DNA from: Devosia litorisediminis
GTDB taxonomy: Bacteria; Pseudomonadota; Alphaproteobacteria; Rhizobiales; Devosiaceae
Direction of reading: 5' to 3'
NCBI RefSeq assembly: GCF_018334155.1
Contig: NZ_JAGXTP010000001.1
Location: 2,232,001 to 2,296,000 of the forward strand
DNA length: 64,000 nucleotides
How positions within the stretch are numbered: the first letter of the stretch is position 1; each line of letters opens with the position of its first letter. The notes beneath the pieces are model-generated. The model was not told the origin of the DNA. It saw only the letters and a list, made by a program, of their open reading frames with translations, and ran no database searches. Shown piece by piece: positions 7,612 to 16,876 of this stretch. The position numbers were made by a program, and so were the translations under genes.

Positions 7612-9161
7612 GGTGTGATCTCCGCAAGACCGAAGGCATCACTATAGCGTGCCGGGTCTACCATATCGGCAGCACCGATACCCACAGCCTCAAACATCGG
7701 GTTGGGCCACAGCCCTGCGGCAATGATCAGCACGGCCAGCGCCCCGGTGGCGAGGTAGTGCAGACGGTTCGGCGCCTCGGTGGGTGGTGCCTCGGGCGTA
7801 AAGTCCGCGCGCCAGAACATATGAGCCCAAAGGCGCGAGCCAGCGATGATGGTCAGCACGGCATTGACCAGCAGGGCCAGCACCAGAATGCCGCCCACGA
7901 CGCTGCCCTCGGCAAGGCCAGCCTGGATCAGCACCAGTTTGGGCCAGAAGCCGAGCAGCGGCGGCACGCCAGCGGCTGCCAATACCAGAACAAGGAACAG
8001 CACCGAGAGCGGCGCGCTGGTGGCGTATAGCCCGCCCATCCGCCTGGTGTCCGATTCTCCGGTCTGCTTTTCGATCAGCCCGGCGACCAGATAGAGCGCT
8101 GTCATGGTGAGCATGGCGTGGAAGATATAGAGCCCTGCCCCGCTCACGCCGGCCAGCGATGGCATGGCAATACCAGCCAGAACCGCGCCAATGCCGCCGA
8201 TGACAATGAAGCCAATCGATCTGCGCAGATTGGTTTCAGCAATCGCGCCGAGCGGCGCCACCAGCAGCGTCGCGACAGCAGTGACCACCAGAACCGGCTC
8301 AAGCACGGCGTGGGTGCTGGGTAGCAGCACCACCAGCGTGCGCAGCAAGGCATAGATGCCAACCTTGGTCAGCAGGCCGGCCATAAGGGCCGACACTGCT
8401 GCTGGTGGCGCGTGATAGGAGGCCGGCAACCACGTATTGACCGGGAAGGCTGCCGCTTTCATGCCAAAGGCCAGCAGCATCAGCGCGGCAACGCCGACCA
8501 TTGCAGCGGGGTTGGCGAACGGCGCCACGCGCATGATGTCCGCCATGTTGAGCGTGCCCAACAGGCCGTACAACAGTCCCAGCGAGAGCAGGAAAATGGT
8601 GGTGGCCAAGAAGTTGAGGAAGCCGTATTTGACCGCGCCATCGAGCTGGATCGGACGTCCGCCAATGACGAGCAGACCGAACGAGGAGATCAGCATCACC
8701 TCGAACCAGACATAGAGGTTGAACAGATCGCCGGTCAGGAACGAGCCGGTCACACCGGCCAGCAGCAGCAGCACCAGGGCGTAAAAACCATCGCCGGCCG
8801 AACCCGGGTGCCGATCCGCCTCGGCGTAGATCAGGACGGTCAGCGTCACCACGGCCGCGGCGAGGGCAAAGCTGGCGCCGAACACGTCAGCGGTGAAGCT
8901 GATGCCGAAGGGCGGCAGCCACTTGCCCATGGTCATGCTGAGGGGGCCGAACTCGACCACACGTAATAACAGGCTGACTTCACAAGCAATGATGCCCAGT
9001 GTGATGGCCAGCGCCAGAACAAAACCGGGACCGGCGGACCGGCGCAGAATCAACAGCAGGGCAGCGCCCATCAGGGCCAGCGCCATAGGCAAAACGATCA
9101 CCCAGTCAGCGGTCTGGGTAACGGTCTCGATCATCGCTGACGGCACGTTTTCTGCGGCCAT
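7608..9161 (-). CDS. mnhD: Mrp/Mnh antiporter subunit D (NuoN/M-like)
   Basis: 517 residues with about fourteen transmembrane helices. This is a member of the proton-conducting membrane transporter family (PF00361), related to complex I subunits NuoM/NuoN. Conserved elements include the FNLYVWFEVMLISSFGL helix with the key Glu, and the lysine-containing helix LMLLAFGMKAAAFPVNTWLP that leads into the HAPPAAVSALMAGL segment. Together with MnhA it forms the ion-translocating core. One base separates it from mnhC; the stop overlaps mnhE. Confidence 0.96.
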   Translation of the reverse strand: MAAENVPSAMIETVTQTADWVIVLPMALALMGAALLLILRRSAGPGFVLALAITLGIIACEVSLLLRVVEFGPLSMTMGKWLPPFGISFTADVFGASFALAAAVVTLTVLIYAEADRHPGSAGDGFYALVLLLLAGVTGSFLTGDLFNLYVWFEVMLISSFGLLVIGGRPIQLDGAVKYGFLNFLATTIFLLSLGLLYGLLGTLNMADIMRVAPFANPAAMVGVAALMLLAFGMKAAAFPVNTWLPASYHAPPAAVSALMAGLLTKVGIYALLRTLVVLLPSTHAVLEPVLVVTAVATLLVAPLGAIAETNLRRSIGFIVIGGIGAVLAGIAMPSLAGVSGAGLYIFHAMLTMTALYLVAGLIEKQTGESDTRRMGGLYATSAPLSVLFLVLVLAAAGVPPLLGFWPKLVLIQAGLAEGSVVGGILVLALLVNAVLTIIAGSRLWAHMFWRADFTPEAPPTEAPNRLHYLATGALAVLIIAAGLWPNPMFEAVGIGAADMVDPARYSDAFGLAEITP

Positions 9162-9162
9162 C

Positions 9163-9540
9163 TCAGTAACTCAATGGAGGGTTGGGCGTGTTCTCGGGCT
9201 CGGTCACACGCATGGTGTCAGTATTGTCAGCATCGAGCGCCTGATAGGCGCGATAAGCCAGCACCAGCAGGAAGCTGAACATGGCGAAGCCGATAACGAT
9301 CGCTGTCAGGATAAGCGCCTGAGGCAAGGGGTTGGCGATGGGGCCAGCTGGATGTTCCATTCCCTTGGGAACAATCGGGGCAATTTCCAGTGTCAGGCGG
9401 CCGGCAGTGAAAATCAGCAGGTTCACGCCATTGCCCAGCACCACTACGCCCAAGAGCATGCGGATCAGCGAGCGCGAGAGCAGCATATAGACACCCAGCG
9501 CCACGAAACACCCGACGAGAGCGGCGATTACAAAATCCAT
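9163..9540 (-). CDS. mnhC: Mrp/Mnh antiporter subunit C (NuoK-like)
   Basis: 125 residues, three helices, homologous to NuoK of complex I. Conserved features are the LLGVVVLGNGVNLLIF segment and PLPQALILTAIVIGFAMF, which contains the PQALxLTAIVI motif. The C-terminal ~25 residues are hydrophilic. It abuts mnhB (one-base overlap) and mnhD (one-base gap). Confidence 0.95.
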   Translation of the reverse strand: MDFVIAALVGCFVALGVYMLLSRSLIRMLLGVVVLGNGVNLLIFTAGRLTLEIAPIVPKGMEHPAGPIANPLPQALILTAIVIGFAMFSFLLVLAYRAYQALDADNTDTMRVTEPENTPNPPLSY

Positions 9541-9965
9541 CAGAGCTCCTCCCCGTCTTCGCTTTCAAGCGCCAGTGCCACGGAAGCCAGGGTGCCAAAG
9601 ACCACCAGATAGACGCCGATATCAAAGATCAGCGGGGTCGAGAACGGTACCACGGAGCCACCAATATCAAGATAGAGCCAGATGCTGGTCATGAACGGGT
9701 TGCCGTTGAAGATGGACAACATGCCCGACAGCCCGGCGATCAGCACGCCGAAACCGGCAATGCTGAGGGGATCAAAGCGCAGGGCACGCCGTGCGTCGGC
9801 TGCACTCGACGCCATGCCGAGAACCGCAATCGCGGAGGCCGCGATCAGCCCGCCAATAAAGCCGCCGCCTGGTTCGTTATGGCCGCGCAGGCAGACGTAG
9901 ACCGAGAACACCAGCATGGTGGAAACGATCATGGGGGCGATGGTGCGGAAGATGACCGTGTTCAT
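9540..9965 (-). CDS. mnhB: Mrp/Mnh antiporter subunit B
   Basis: 141 residues, four helices; the MnhB domain (PF04039) with the diagnostic HNEPGGGFIGGLIAASAIAV and the C-terminal LIFDIGVYLVVFG motif. The ATG overlaps the mnhA stop (ATGA). Unlike the fused PhaAB protein of one rhizobial Pha system, A and B are separate genes here. Confidence 0.95.
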   Translation of the reverse strand: MNTVIFRTIAPMIVSTMLVFSVYVCLRGHNEPGGGFIGGLIAASAIAVLGMASSAADARRALRFDPLSIAGFGVLIAGLSGMLSIFNGNPFMTSIWLYLDIGGSVVPFSTPLIFDIGVYLVVFGTLASVALALESEDGEEL

Positions 9966-12595
9966 GACTCAGCCCTCTTGCGGCGCGTGGTCGGTGTCTT
10001 GGTCGGCGCAGCTGGCGCTTTGGCGGGGGCTGCCGGGGTCGTCGCTGCAGCGGTCTTGGCCGCGCCCGTTTTTGTGGCGCGCGTTCTGGTCGAAGCTGGC
10101 TTGGCCGCGGCGGCCTTTGGCTTTGTCGTGGCTTTTGCCGTGGTTGTAGCCCGCGGGGTTGCAGCCGCTTTGGCGCGCGTGCTCTTGGGCTTGATCTTGG
10201 GCACGACAGGATTGGGCGGCAGTGGCGCAGCAACGGGGACCGGCTTTTTACGACTGCGCAGCAACACCATGATGGAGATGCCGGCGGCCATCAGCACCGA
10301 AATTTCGCCCAGCGTATCAAAGCCACGGTAATCGACCAGAATGACGTTGACGATATTGGCACCATGCGCGATCGGGACGCTGGTTGCGATGAAGAAGTCG
10401 GACAGCCGCGTGTCGAGCGTTCCCGAGAGCACCACCATGAGCAGCAGGCTGACGCCAACGCCGCAGACGACGGCCAATGTACCATCACGCGCCAGATCCT
10501 CGAACGGCCGGTGATCGCGTTCATCGAGATTGAGCCGTGTCATCACCAGCGCAAGGATCACCACCGAGAGGATTTCAACCATGAGCTGGGTGAAGGCCAG
10601 GTCGGGCGCACCAAACAGCAGGAAGATCAGCGCGACGGCTGTGCCCTGCACGCCCAGCGCGAGAATGGAATATAGCCGGTTGGGCGCAGCAACGATGGCG
10701 CCCAGGCCCAGCAGGGCCAGACCGACCACACCCCATTCATAGGGCGACAGATTGGGCCAACTCAGCTTGGTACCCCAACTACCCAGCTCGGCGGTCGGTA
10801 ACAGCGCGTTGACGGCGCCAAGACCAAACAGCGGCACCATGAGGGCCAGCGCCAGCATGGCGAACACCGTGACCAGATAAAGCTCGAGGCGACCATGATG
10901 CAGCAGGCGCGTTACCGCACCGGCAAAGCGGATCAGTCCGAACATGACGATGTCGAACACCGTATCGGCTGTCCAGCCCAGCGCGGCATCAAAGCGGCGC
11001 AGCAGGGTGCGGATGGTAGCCGCATTGCGATAGGCCAGCACTGCCAGGACCCAAGTGGCAACCGAGAGCCAGACCACTGGCTTGGTCAGGTCGATGTTCC
11101 AGGTCAGATGGCTTTTGACTGGCTCGTGCAGAATGGCGGTTGCGGCCGGCTCCAGAACCGTATGGCCGAACCAGTCCAGCAACAGGGCAAAGGCAATGCC
11201 GGTTACCCCGAGAATGACCGGCCCGGCAAGCAGTCCGAGCGGAGCTTCATGCGCGGATTTGGGCGTCTGCATGGCCGGGCCGAGAAACGGCTTGATCGCG
11301 ACCAGTGCGCCGACAGCGGCCAGCAACGCATTGCCAGCGATCAGTACGGCCAGCACAGCCAGATCCTGCCACTGGGGCGAGAGCAGGTAGAGATACATCT
11401 CTTCCTTGGCAAAGAAGGCGATGGTGGGTGGCAGGCCGAACATGGACAGCCCGGCCAGCATGGCCGCCACGAAGGTGATGGGCATCTTGCCCGAGAGCCC
11501 GCCCAGCGCAGTGATATCGCGGGTGCCGGCCTCGTGGTCGATCGCACCGACCACCATGAACAGGCCAGCCTTGTACAGAGCGTGCGCGACAAAATAGATC
11601 ACCATGCCGGCAATGGCAGTCTCGGTGCCCAGACCGATCAGCAGCACCAGCAGGCCCAGCGAAGCAATGGTTGATTGCGCCAGCATCTGCTTGAGATCGG
11701 TCTGCTTGAGCGAACCAAGTGCGCCCCACAGCAGGGTCACACCACCAAAGCACACCAGAATGGTGGTCCAGGCGGTTGTGTCTCCGAGCCAGGGCGTGGT
11801 GCGCGCCAGCAGATAGACACCGGCCTGCACCATGGTTGCCGAGTGCAGGAACGCCGACACCGGGGTCGGCGCCTCCATGGCATTGGGTAGCCAGAAGTGC
11901 AGCGGAAACTGCGCCGACTTGGTGAAGGCGGCGATCAGGAAGAAGGCCAGCACCAGACCATAGAGCGAATGCCCCTGCAGCCCGCCTTCGAGCCCCCGCA
12001 ATTCGCTGAGTTCCCAGGTGCCGGTCAGCTGCTGCACCAGAATAACGCCCGCCAGCAGGGCCATGCCGCCAATATTGGTGATGACCAGTGCCTGGATGGC
12101 GCCGCGACGGGCCGCCGCTCGCACCGCGTCAAAGCCGATCAGCAGGAAGGAGGTGACTGCCGTCAGCTCCCAGAACACGAAAAGACCGAGCATGTTGTCG
12201 GCCAGAACCAGGCCAAGCATGGCGCCCATGAAGGCCATCAGAAAGGCGAGAAACCGCCCCAGATGCTGATGTCCCTGCAGGTAGGCACCCGAATAGATGA
12301 TGATCAGCGCGCCGATTCCCGAAATCGTCAGCGCAAACGTCAGACTCAACCCGTCGACGAAGAACGACAGGTCCAGTCCATAGGCGGGGACCCAGCCAAT
12401 GCGCGCAGAGATCGAACCGGTGGCGAGGACAGGCTCGATCAGGCTCAGCAAAAAGACAAATATGGCACCGGGAACAAGCGCTAAAATCCAACCCGACAGG
12501 GGTTTAGTGAAGCGATGCAGCAGTGGCGCCAGCGCAGCCGCAACAAATGGCGCAATCGCCACCAGTGCAATGCTCGCGTCAATGTTTGGCCCCAA
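9962..12595 (-). CDS. mnhA: Mrp/Mnh antiporter subunit A (NuoL-like), with basic low-complexity tail
   Basis: 877 residues, longer than a typical MrpA (about 770-800). Residues 1-~500 form the NuoL-like proton-conducting domain with the central HSATMVQAGVYLLAR helix and DLKQMLAQSTIASLG. After a further membrane block, residues ~610-780 contain the DUF4040/MbhD-like LFGAPDLAFTQLMVEIL and an MbhE-like end (VDYRGFDTLGEISVLMAA). The last 96 residues (encoded at 9962-10252) are a Lys/Ala/Thr/Pro-rich, presumably disordered and cationic tail not expected in this family. First gene of the operon; the 231-bp gap to the divergent ptrB should contain its promoter. Confidence 0.95.
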   Translation of the reverse strand: MGPNIDASIALVAIAPFVAAALAPLLHRFTKPLSGWILALVPGAIFVFLLSLIEPVLATGSISARIGWVPAYGLDLSFFVDGLSLTFALTISGIGALIIIYSGAYLQGHQHLGRFLAFLMAFMGAMLGLVLADNMLGLFVFWELTAVTSFLLIGFDAVRAAARRGAIQALVITNIGGMALLAGVILVQQLTGTWELSELRGLEGGLQGHSLYGLVLAFFLIAAFTKSAQFPLHFWLPNAMEAPTPVSAFLHSATMVQAGVYLLARTTPWLGDTTAWTTILVCFGGVTLLWGALGSLKQTDLKQMLAQSTIASLGLLVLLIGLGTETAIAGMVIYFVAHALYKAGLFMVVGAIDHEAGTRDITALGGLSGKMPITFVAAMLAGLSMFGLPPTIAFFAKEEMYLYLLSPQWQDLAVLAVLIAGNALLAAVGALVAIKPFLGPAMQTPKSAHEAPLGLLAGPVILGVTGIAFALLLDWFGHTVLEPAATAILHEPVKSHLTWNIDLTKPVVWLSVATWVLAVLAYRNAATIRTLLRRFDAALGWTADTVFDIVMFGLIRFAGAVTRLLHHGRLELYLVTVFAMLALALMVPLFGLGAVNALLPTAELGSWGTKLSWPNLSPYEWGVVGLALLGLGAIVAAPNRLYSILALGVQGTAVALIFLLFGAPDLAFTQLMVEILSVVILALVMTRLNLDERDHRPFEDLARDGTLAVVCGVGVSLLLMVVLSGTLDTRLSDFFIATSVPIAHGANIVNVILVDYRGFDTLGEISVLMAAGISIMVLLRSRKKPVPVAAPLPPNPVVPKIKPKSTRAKAAATPRATTTAKATTKPKAAAAKPASTRTRATKTGAAKTAAATTPAAPAKAPAAPTKTPTTRRKRAES

Positions 12596-12826
12596 CTGAG
12601 AAACTCCATAGTCTATCGGGCCTTGCGGCCGCTTTGTTGTGTGGTGACCTTAACCATTGAGCCGGGGGCGACAAGCCTAATCCGTTCGTCTGCGACGAAG
12701 TGTCGGCATCAGTTGGGGAAATCGCAGTGCTGGCAATCAGGCCAGCGCCGCCCTATGTCTGAAGGCCACACCCAAAGCGCCAGAGCCAATTGCGGTTCTG
12801 CCACCGCCTCCAAGTCCGGACCTGCC

Positions 12827-14923
12827 ATGACCAAGACCACGCCGCCTGTTGCCGCCCGCAAATCCCACGTCGTGACGTTTCACAATATCGAGCGCGACGA
12901 CCCCTATCACTGGCTGCGGGCGCCCAATTGGCAAGAGGTGATGCAGAAGCCCGAAACGCTGGATCCCGAGATTCGCAGCTATCTCGACGCCGAGAACGCC
13001 TATTTCGACGATGCATTTGGCACTCGCACGAGCAAGCTGCAGGATACCATCTACAAGGAAATCCGCGGCCGCATCAAAGAAGACGATAGCGGCATTCCGA
13101 CCCCAGACGGCCCTTTCGCCTATAATTCGCGCATGCTTGAGGGCAAGCAATACCCCCAGATCGTACGCACTGCCCGCGATGGCGGTCCCGAGAGCGTGCT
13201 GCTGGACTGCAATATTGAAGCTGGCGACGGCTATTTCGGCTTTGCTGGGGCCGAGCATGATCGCTCGCACAAATTCCTCGCCTGGGCAGCAGACCGGGCG
13301 GGTTCCGAATATTATGACATTGTCATCCGGGATCTGGAGACCGGGGCAGACAGCGCCGAGGTGATCACCAATACCGCCGGCTCCTATGTCTGGAGCAATG
13401 ATAGCGGCTCCATCTATTACACCGAATATGACGACAATCATCGGCCCTACCGGGTGCGTCTGCATATCATCGGGACCGATCAGGCCAATGACCCGATCAT
13501 CTTTGAAGAAAAGGACCCCGGATTCTTTGTCGGTGTCGGCCGGACCCTGAGCGACAAGTTCATTGTCATCGACGCCCATGATCACCAGACCTCTGAATGC
13601 TGGCTAATCGACGCCGAGACCGGTGGCGCACCGCAGCTGGTTGCCCCGCGCGTCACCGACCGTGAATATGACGTCGATGAACGTGATGGCCTGCTCTATA
13701 TCCGCACCAATGCTGACGGCGCCGAGGACTACAAGATCGTCACCGCGCCGATCGATAATCCGGGCGCGGACAACTGGACCGATCTGGTAGCACACAGCCA
13801 GGGCGTGCTGATCCTCGATACCGTGCTGATCAAGAACCACATGCTGCGGCTGGAACGCTTTGAAGGCCTGCCGCGCATTGTGGTGCGCGACCTGCGCAAT
13901 GGCCGGGAAGAGAGCGTCAAGTTCGACGAGGAGGCTTACGCGCTGGGCATGTCGGTCGGCTATGAGTTCGACACCTCGGTGTTCCGGCTGACCTATTCCT
14001 CGCCCACCACACCATCGCGCACGTTCGATGTGGATCTGGAAACCGGCACTCGCACCCTGCTCAAGGAGCAGGAAGTGCCCTCCGGTCACAATCCGGATCA
14101 CTACGAAACCCGCCGCCTGTTCGCCACTGCACCCGATGGCGAGCAGGTCCCGGTCACCGTGCTTTATCGCAAGGGCACCAAGCTCGACGGTTCAGCCCCG
14201 GCCCTGCTTTATGGCTATGGCGCCTATGGCATGTCGATGCCGGCAGCGTTTTCCATCTCCGCGCTGTCGCTGGTGGATCGCGGCTTTGTCCATGCCACCG
14301 CTCACATTCGCGGCGGTATGGAAAAGGGCTATCGCTGGTATGTGCAGGGCCGCCGCGAACACAAGACCAACACCTTCACCGATTTCATCGCCGCTGGCGA
14401 AATGCTGATCGAAAAGGGCTACACCAGCAGAGGTCGCATCGTGGCACAGGGCGGCTCGGCGGGTGGCATGCTGATGGGCGCCATTGCCAATCTGGCCCCT
14501 GACCTGTGGGGCGGCATTCTGGCTCAAGTGCCCTTTGTCGACGTGCTCAACACCATGCTCGACGAGACCCTGCCGCTGACACCACCAGAATGGCCGGAGT
14601 GGGGTAATCCGCTGGCTTCGCCCGAAGACTATGCCCGGATCGCGGCCTATGCACCCTATGAGCAGGTGACCGCCAAGGACTACCCACCGATATTTGCACT
14701 GGCTGGCCTGACTGATCCGCGTGTTACTTATTGGGAGCCCGCGAAATGGGTTGCCAAACTACGGGCAACCAAGACAGGGTCCGCACCATTGTACCTCAAG
14801 ACCAATATGGGTGCGGGCCATGGCGGCGCCTCCGGGCGCTTCGACCGGCTCAAGGAAACGGCAATGTGCTACGCCTTTGCGCTGAACGCCGTTGGTTTGG
14901 AAGGATCATTCACTTCCAACTAA
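12827..14923 (+). CDS. ptrB: Oligopeptidase B (S9A serine peptidase)
   Basis: 698 residues from ATG 12827, close to the ~690 of the family; an open frame upstream to 12515 has no homologous N-terminal sequence and runs antisense to mnhA. Oligopeptidase B cleaves short peptides after Arg/Lys in the cytoplasm. Residues ~70-420 form the beta-propeller. The alpha/beta-hydrolase part carries the nucleophile in GGSAGG, the catalytic Asp in GLTDPRVTYWEP and the catalytic His in GAGHGGASGRFD. The DDPYHWLR motif near the N-terminus is also typical. It is a single gene. Confidence 0.95.
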   Translation: MTKTTPPVAARKSHVVTFHNIERDDPYHWLRAPNWQEVMQKPETLDPEIRSYLDAENAYFDDAFGTRTSKLQDTIYKEIRGRIKEDDSGIPTPDGPFAYNSRMLEGKQYPQIVRTARDGGPESVLLDCNIEAGDGYFGFAGAEHDRSHKFLAWAADRAGSEYYDIVIRDLETGADSAEVITNTAGSYVWSNDSGSIYYTEYDDNHRPYRVRLHIIGTDQANDPIIFEEKDPGFFVGVGRTLSDKFIVIDAHDHQTSECWLIDAETGGAPQLVAPRVTDREYDVDERDGLLYIRTNADGAEDYKIVTAPIDNPGADNWTDLVAHSQGVLILDTVLIKNHMLRLERFEGLPRIVVRDLRNGREESVKFDEEAYALGMSVGYEFDTSVFRLTYSSPTTPSRTFDVDLETGTRTLLKEQEVPSGHNPDHYETRRLFATAPDGEQVPVTVLYRKGTKLDGSAPALLYGYGAYGMSMPAAFSISALSLVDRGFVHATAHIRGGMEKGYRWYVQGRREHKTNTFTDFIAAGEMLIEKGYTSRGRIVAQGGSAGGMLMGAIANLAPDLWGGILAQVPFVDVLNTMLDETLPLTPPEWPEWGNPLASPEDYARIAAYAPYEQVTAKDYPPIFALAGLTDPRVTYWEPAKWVAKLRATKTGSAPLYLKTNMGAGHGGASGRFDRLKETAMCYAFALNAVGLEGSFTSN

Positions 14924-14992
14924 TTGTTGCCGTTATCAAAACGCCCTATACCAAGCTTACTTCCCTCAGCGTCTTTCCAAATGGAGGCCTTT

Positions 14993-15598
14993 ATGACGAC
15001 CAAGTTCACGCTGCCGCCCCTGCCCTACGCTTATGACGCGCTCGGCCCCTACATGTCGGCTGAAACGCTTGAGTACCATCACGACAAGCACCATCAGGCC
15101 TATGTCACCAATGGTGAGAAGCTGCTCGAGGGTTCGGGTCTGGAAATCCTGCCGCTGGAAGACATCGTCAAGGAAGCCCACGGCAAGAATGCCGGCCTGT
15201 TCAACAATGCTGGCCAGCACTACAACCATGTTCACTTCTGGAACTGGATGAAGCCCAATGGCGGCGGCAACAAGCTGCCAGGCAAGCTGCAGGCAGCCAT
15301 CGACTCAGATCTGGGCGGCTTCGACAAGTTCCGTGCTGATTTTATCGCGGCTGGCACCACCCAGTTCGGTTCGGGCTGGGCCTGGCTGTCGCTCAAGGAT
15401 GGCAAGCTGGAAGTCTCCAAGACTGCCAATGGCGAGTCGCCCTTGATTCACGGCGCGCACCCGCTGCTGGGTGTCGATGTGTGGGAGCATTCCTATTACA
15501 TCGACTACCGCAATGCCCGTCCGAAGTACCTTGAAGCCTGGTTCGATAACCTGGTGAACTGGGAACATGTCGAGCTGATGTTCGAAGAAGCCAATTAA
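14993..15598 (+). CDS. sodB: Superoxide dismutase, Fe type (possibly cambialistic)
   Basis: 200 residues from ATG 14993, preceded by the Shine-Dalgarno GGAGG. It converts superoxide to H2O2 and O2 in the cytoplasm. Metal ligands are seen in YHHDKHHQAYV (N-terminal His), in NHVHFWNWM (second His), and in DVWEHSYYIDY (Asp and third His). The NNAGQHYNH stretch, with Gln on the first half of the active site, favours iron over manganese. Followed by a good terminator at 15622-15653. Confidence 0.96.
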   Translation: MTTKFTLPPLPYAYDALGPYMSAETLEYHHDKHHQAYVTNGEKLLEGSGLEILPLEDIVKEAHGKNAGLFNNAGQHYNHVHFWNWMKPNGGGNKLPGKLQAAIDSDLGGFDKFRADFIAAGTTQFGSGWAWLSLKDGKLEVSKTANGESPLIHGAHPLLGVDVWEHSYYIDYRNARPKYLEAWFDNLVNWEHVELMFEEAN

Positions 15599-15621
15599 GC
15601 GGCTGTTTCCACAAGCATTAG

Positions 15622-15653
15622 AGCCCGTCAGCGCCCCGCGCTGGCGGGCTTTT
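15622..15653 (+). terminator. Rho-independent terminator of sodB
   Basis: Stem AGCCCG / CGGGCT (15622-15627 and 15645-15650) continues through an internal mismatch into AGCGC / GCGCT, and a short T run follows from 15650. It lies 24 bp past the sodB stop. Confidence 0.82.
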
Positions 15654-15757
15654 CCATGCGGTTTCCCACACGTTTCCCCCGCTGATTTACTGCTTTGCAA
15701 ACAGCGCCCTTCAATGCTCCACCCGAGCGTGGTAACGCTTTGTTTACTATTCGGGGG

Positions 15758-16315
15758 ATGCCTGTGACACAACCAGCCAAGGTCGTTGCCATTATTGCGG
15801 CAAACCCGGCACTGTCTTCTTTGTTAGCGATGGTTGTGGCCGGTGACCCCCGGCTCAATGTCCGCATTTTCGAGAGCGAAGTCGAACTAATTGCCTTTAT
15901 GCGCGTCTCGCCGATCCACATGCTGGTCTGCGATTTCGACCGCGAGGGCCGTCCCGCCTATGAGATGGTGGAAAGCATCCGGCTCAATGGCGACCTGCTT
16001 AGCCAGGAGGTCCCCGTGATCGCCCTGACCCGTCATGTCACCCCGCCCATGCGCCATCAGGCGATCAGCGCGGGCATTGACGAAGTGATCATCAAGCCGA
16101 TGTCACCACGCTACCTGTTTCAGCGTATCCAGATCCGGCTGCGCACGCGCAGTGTGGTGGGAACGCTGGGCGGCTATCGTGGGCCCGAACGCCGTAACCG
16201 CATCTTTGCGCCCATCCCCACGCCGCAGCCAGCGCGCCGTGCCAGCGACAATGTGGTGCCGTTGTTTCCTGACCGGCGCAAGCCACAGCATCCGGTGATG
16301 GAGCCGCGCGCCTAG
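15758..16315 (+). CDS. Single-domain response regulator (receiver) with basic C-terminal extension
   Basis: 185 residues. The REC-like domain spans residues ~7-125: FDREGRPAYEM lies where the phosphorylation site is expected (VCDFD), T in IALTR, and the conserved Lys in IIKPMSP. The C-terminal 60 residues have no DNA-binding domain but carry GGYRGPERRNR, a motif seen in alphaproteobacterial stand-alone receivers, and a Pro/Arg-rich end. No kinase is adjacent, so the pathway is unknown. ATG 15758 sits close behind GGGGG; GTG 15764 is an alternative start. The gene ends 4 bases inside the convergent LOG-like gene. Confidence 0.82.
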   Translation: MPVTQPAKVVAIIAANPALSSLLAMVVAGDPRLNVRIFESEVELIAFMRVSPIHMLVCDFDREGRPAYEMVESIRLNGDLLSQEVPVIALTRHVTPPMRHQAISAGIDEVIIKPMSPRYLFQRIQIRLRTRSVVGTLGGYRGPERRNRIFAPIPTPQPARRASDNVVPLFPDRRKPQHPVMEPRA

Positions 16316-16872
16316 CGCGCTTCGCTGACCAGCCGGCTGATCCGGCTCCACAAATCTTCGATATTGTCGGCGAACTGGATGGCGCGGTCATAGCCTGGCA
16401 AACCGGGCGAGAGCACATCTACGGAATAGCCGCGCATCACCTCGAAAGCCTTGTGGCGATTGAGCATGACCACGGGCGTGTTGCGGCCCAACGCCTTGGC
16501 TGCGGACCAGACACCGAACAGCTCAGTCGCCGAGGCCAGTGAACCGGGCAGAGCAACCATGCCCTCGGCCAGCCCGGCGATACGATTGAGCCGCGCTGGG
16601 GCATCTTCCACCACCTCCATGGTGACGCCCTTGAGCGCCGGTGGCAGCACGATACTGCCGTCGGCCACAACCTGCACGGCACCGCCGGCGGAACGGGCCG
16701 CGGTGATCAGCGGCACGGGAATGACACCCTTCTCGGCCAGACAGACCAGTTGCGCACCGCGCTTGGCGAAATAGGTCCCCGCTTGGCTCATGAGCGAGGC
16801 GCGTTCGGCGTCGCCGGGGCCCTTATTGGAAGCGAAGACGGCCAGGACGGGGCCACGTTTGGTGGGTTCCAT
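16312..16872 (-). CDS. LOG/TIGR00725-like Rossmann-fold protein with altered signature
   Basis: 186 residues. The N-terminus VLAVFASNKGPGD and the later EGMVALPGSLASATELFGVW segment place it among the LOG (lysine-decarboxylase-like) and DprA-like Rossmann proteins, which in cytokinin-activating members carry PGGxGTxxE. Here that motif is PGSLASATE, so the phosphate-binding glycines are partly lost and nucleotide 5'-monophosphate phosphoribohydrolase activity is doubtful. It starts 4 bases after the HerA-like gene stop and is surely co-transcribed with it. Function unknown. Confidence 0.75.
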   Translation of the reverse strand: MEPTKRGPVLAVFASNKGPGDAERASLMSQAGTYFAKRGAQLVCLAEKGVIPVPLITAARSAGGAVQVVADGSIVLPPALKGVTMEVVEDAPARLNRIAGLAEGMVALPGSLASATELFGVWSAAKALGRNTPVVMLNRHKAFEVMRGYSVDVLSPGLPGYDRAIQFADNIEDLWSRISRLVSEAR

Positions 16873-16876
16873 GGTG

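Noticed and set aside
12515..12826. N-terminal extension of oligopeptidase B
   Set aside because: The extra 104 codons would overlap the start of mnhA antisense and have no similarity to the family; the normal length is reached from ATG 12827.
12596..12826. tRNA or small RNA in the mnhA-ptrB gap
   Set aside because: No cloverleaf, terminator or conserved RNA motif could be seen; it is probably just the divergent promoter region.
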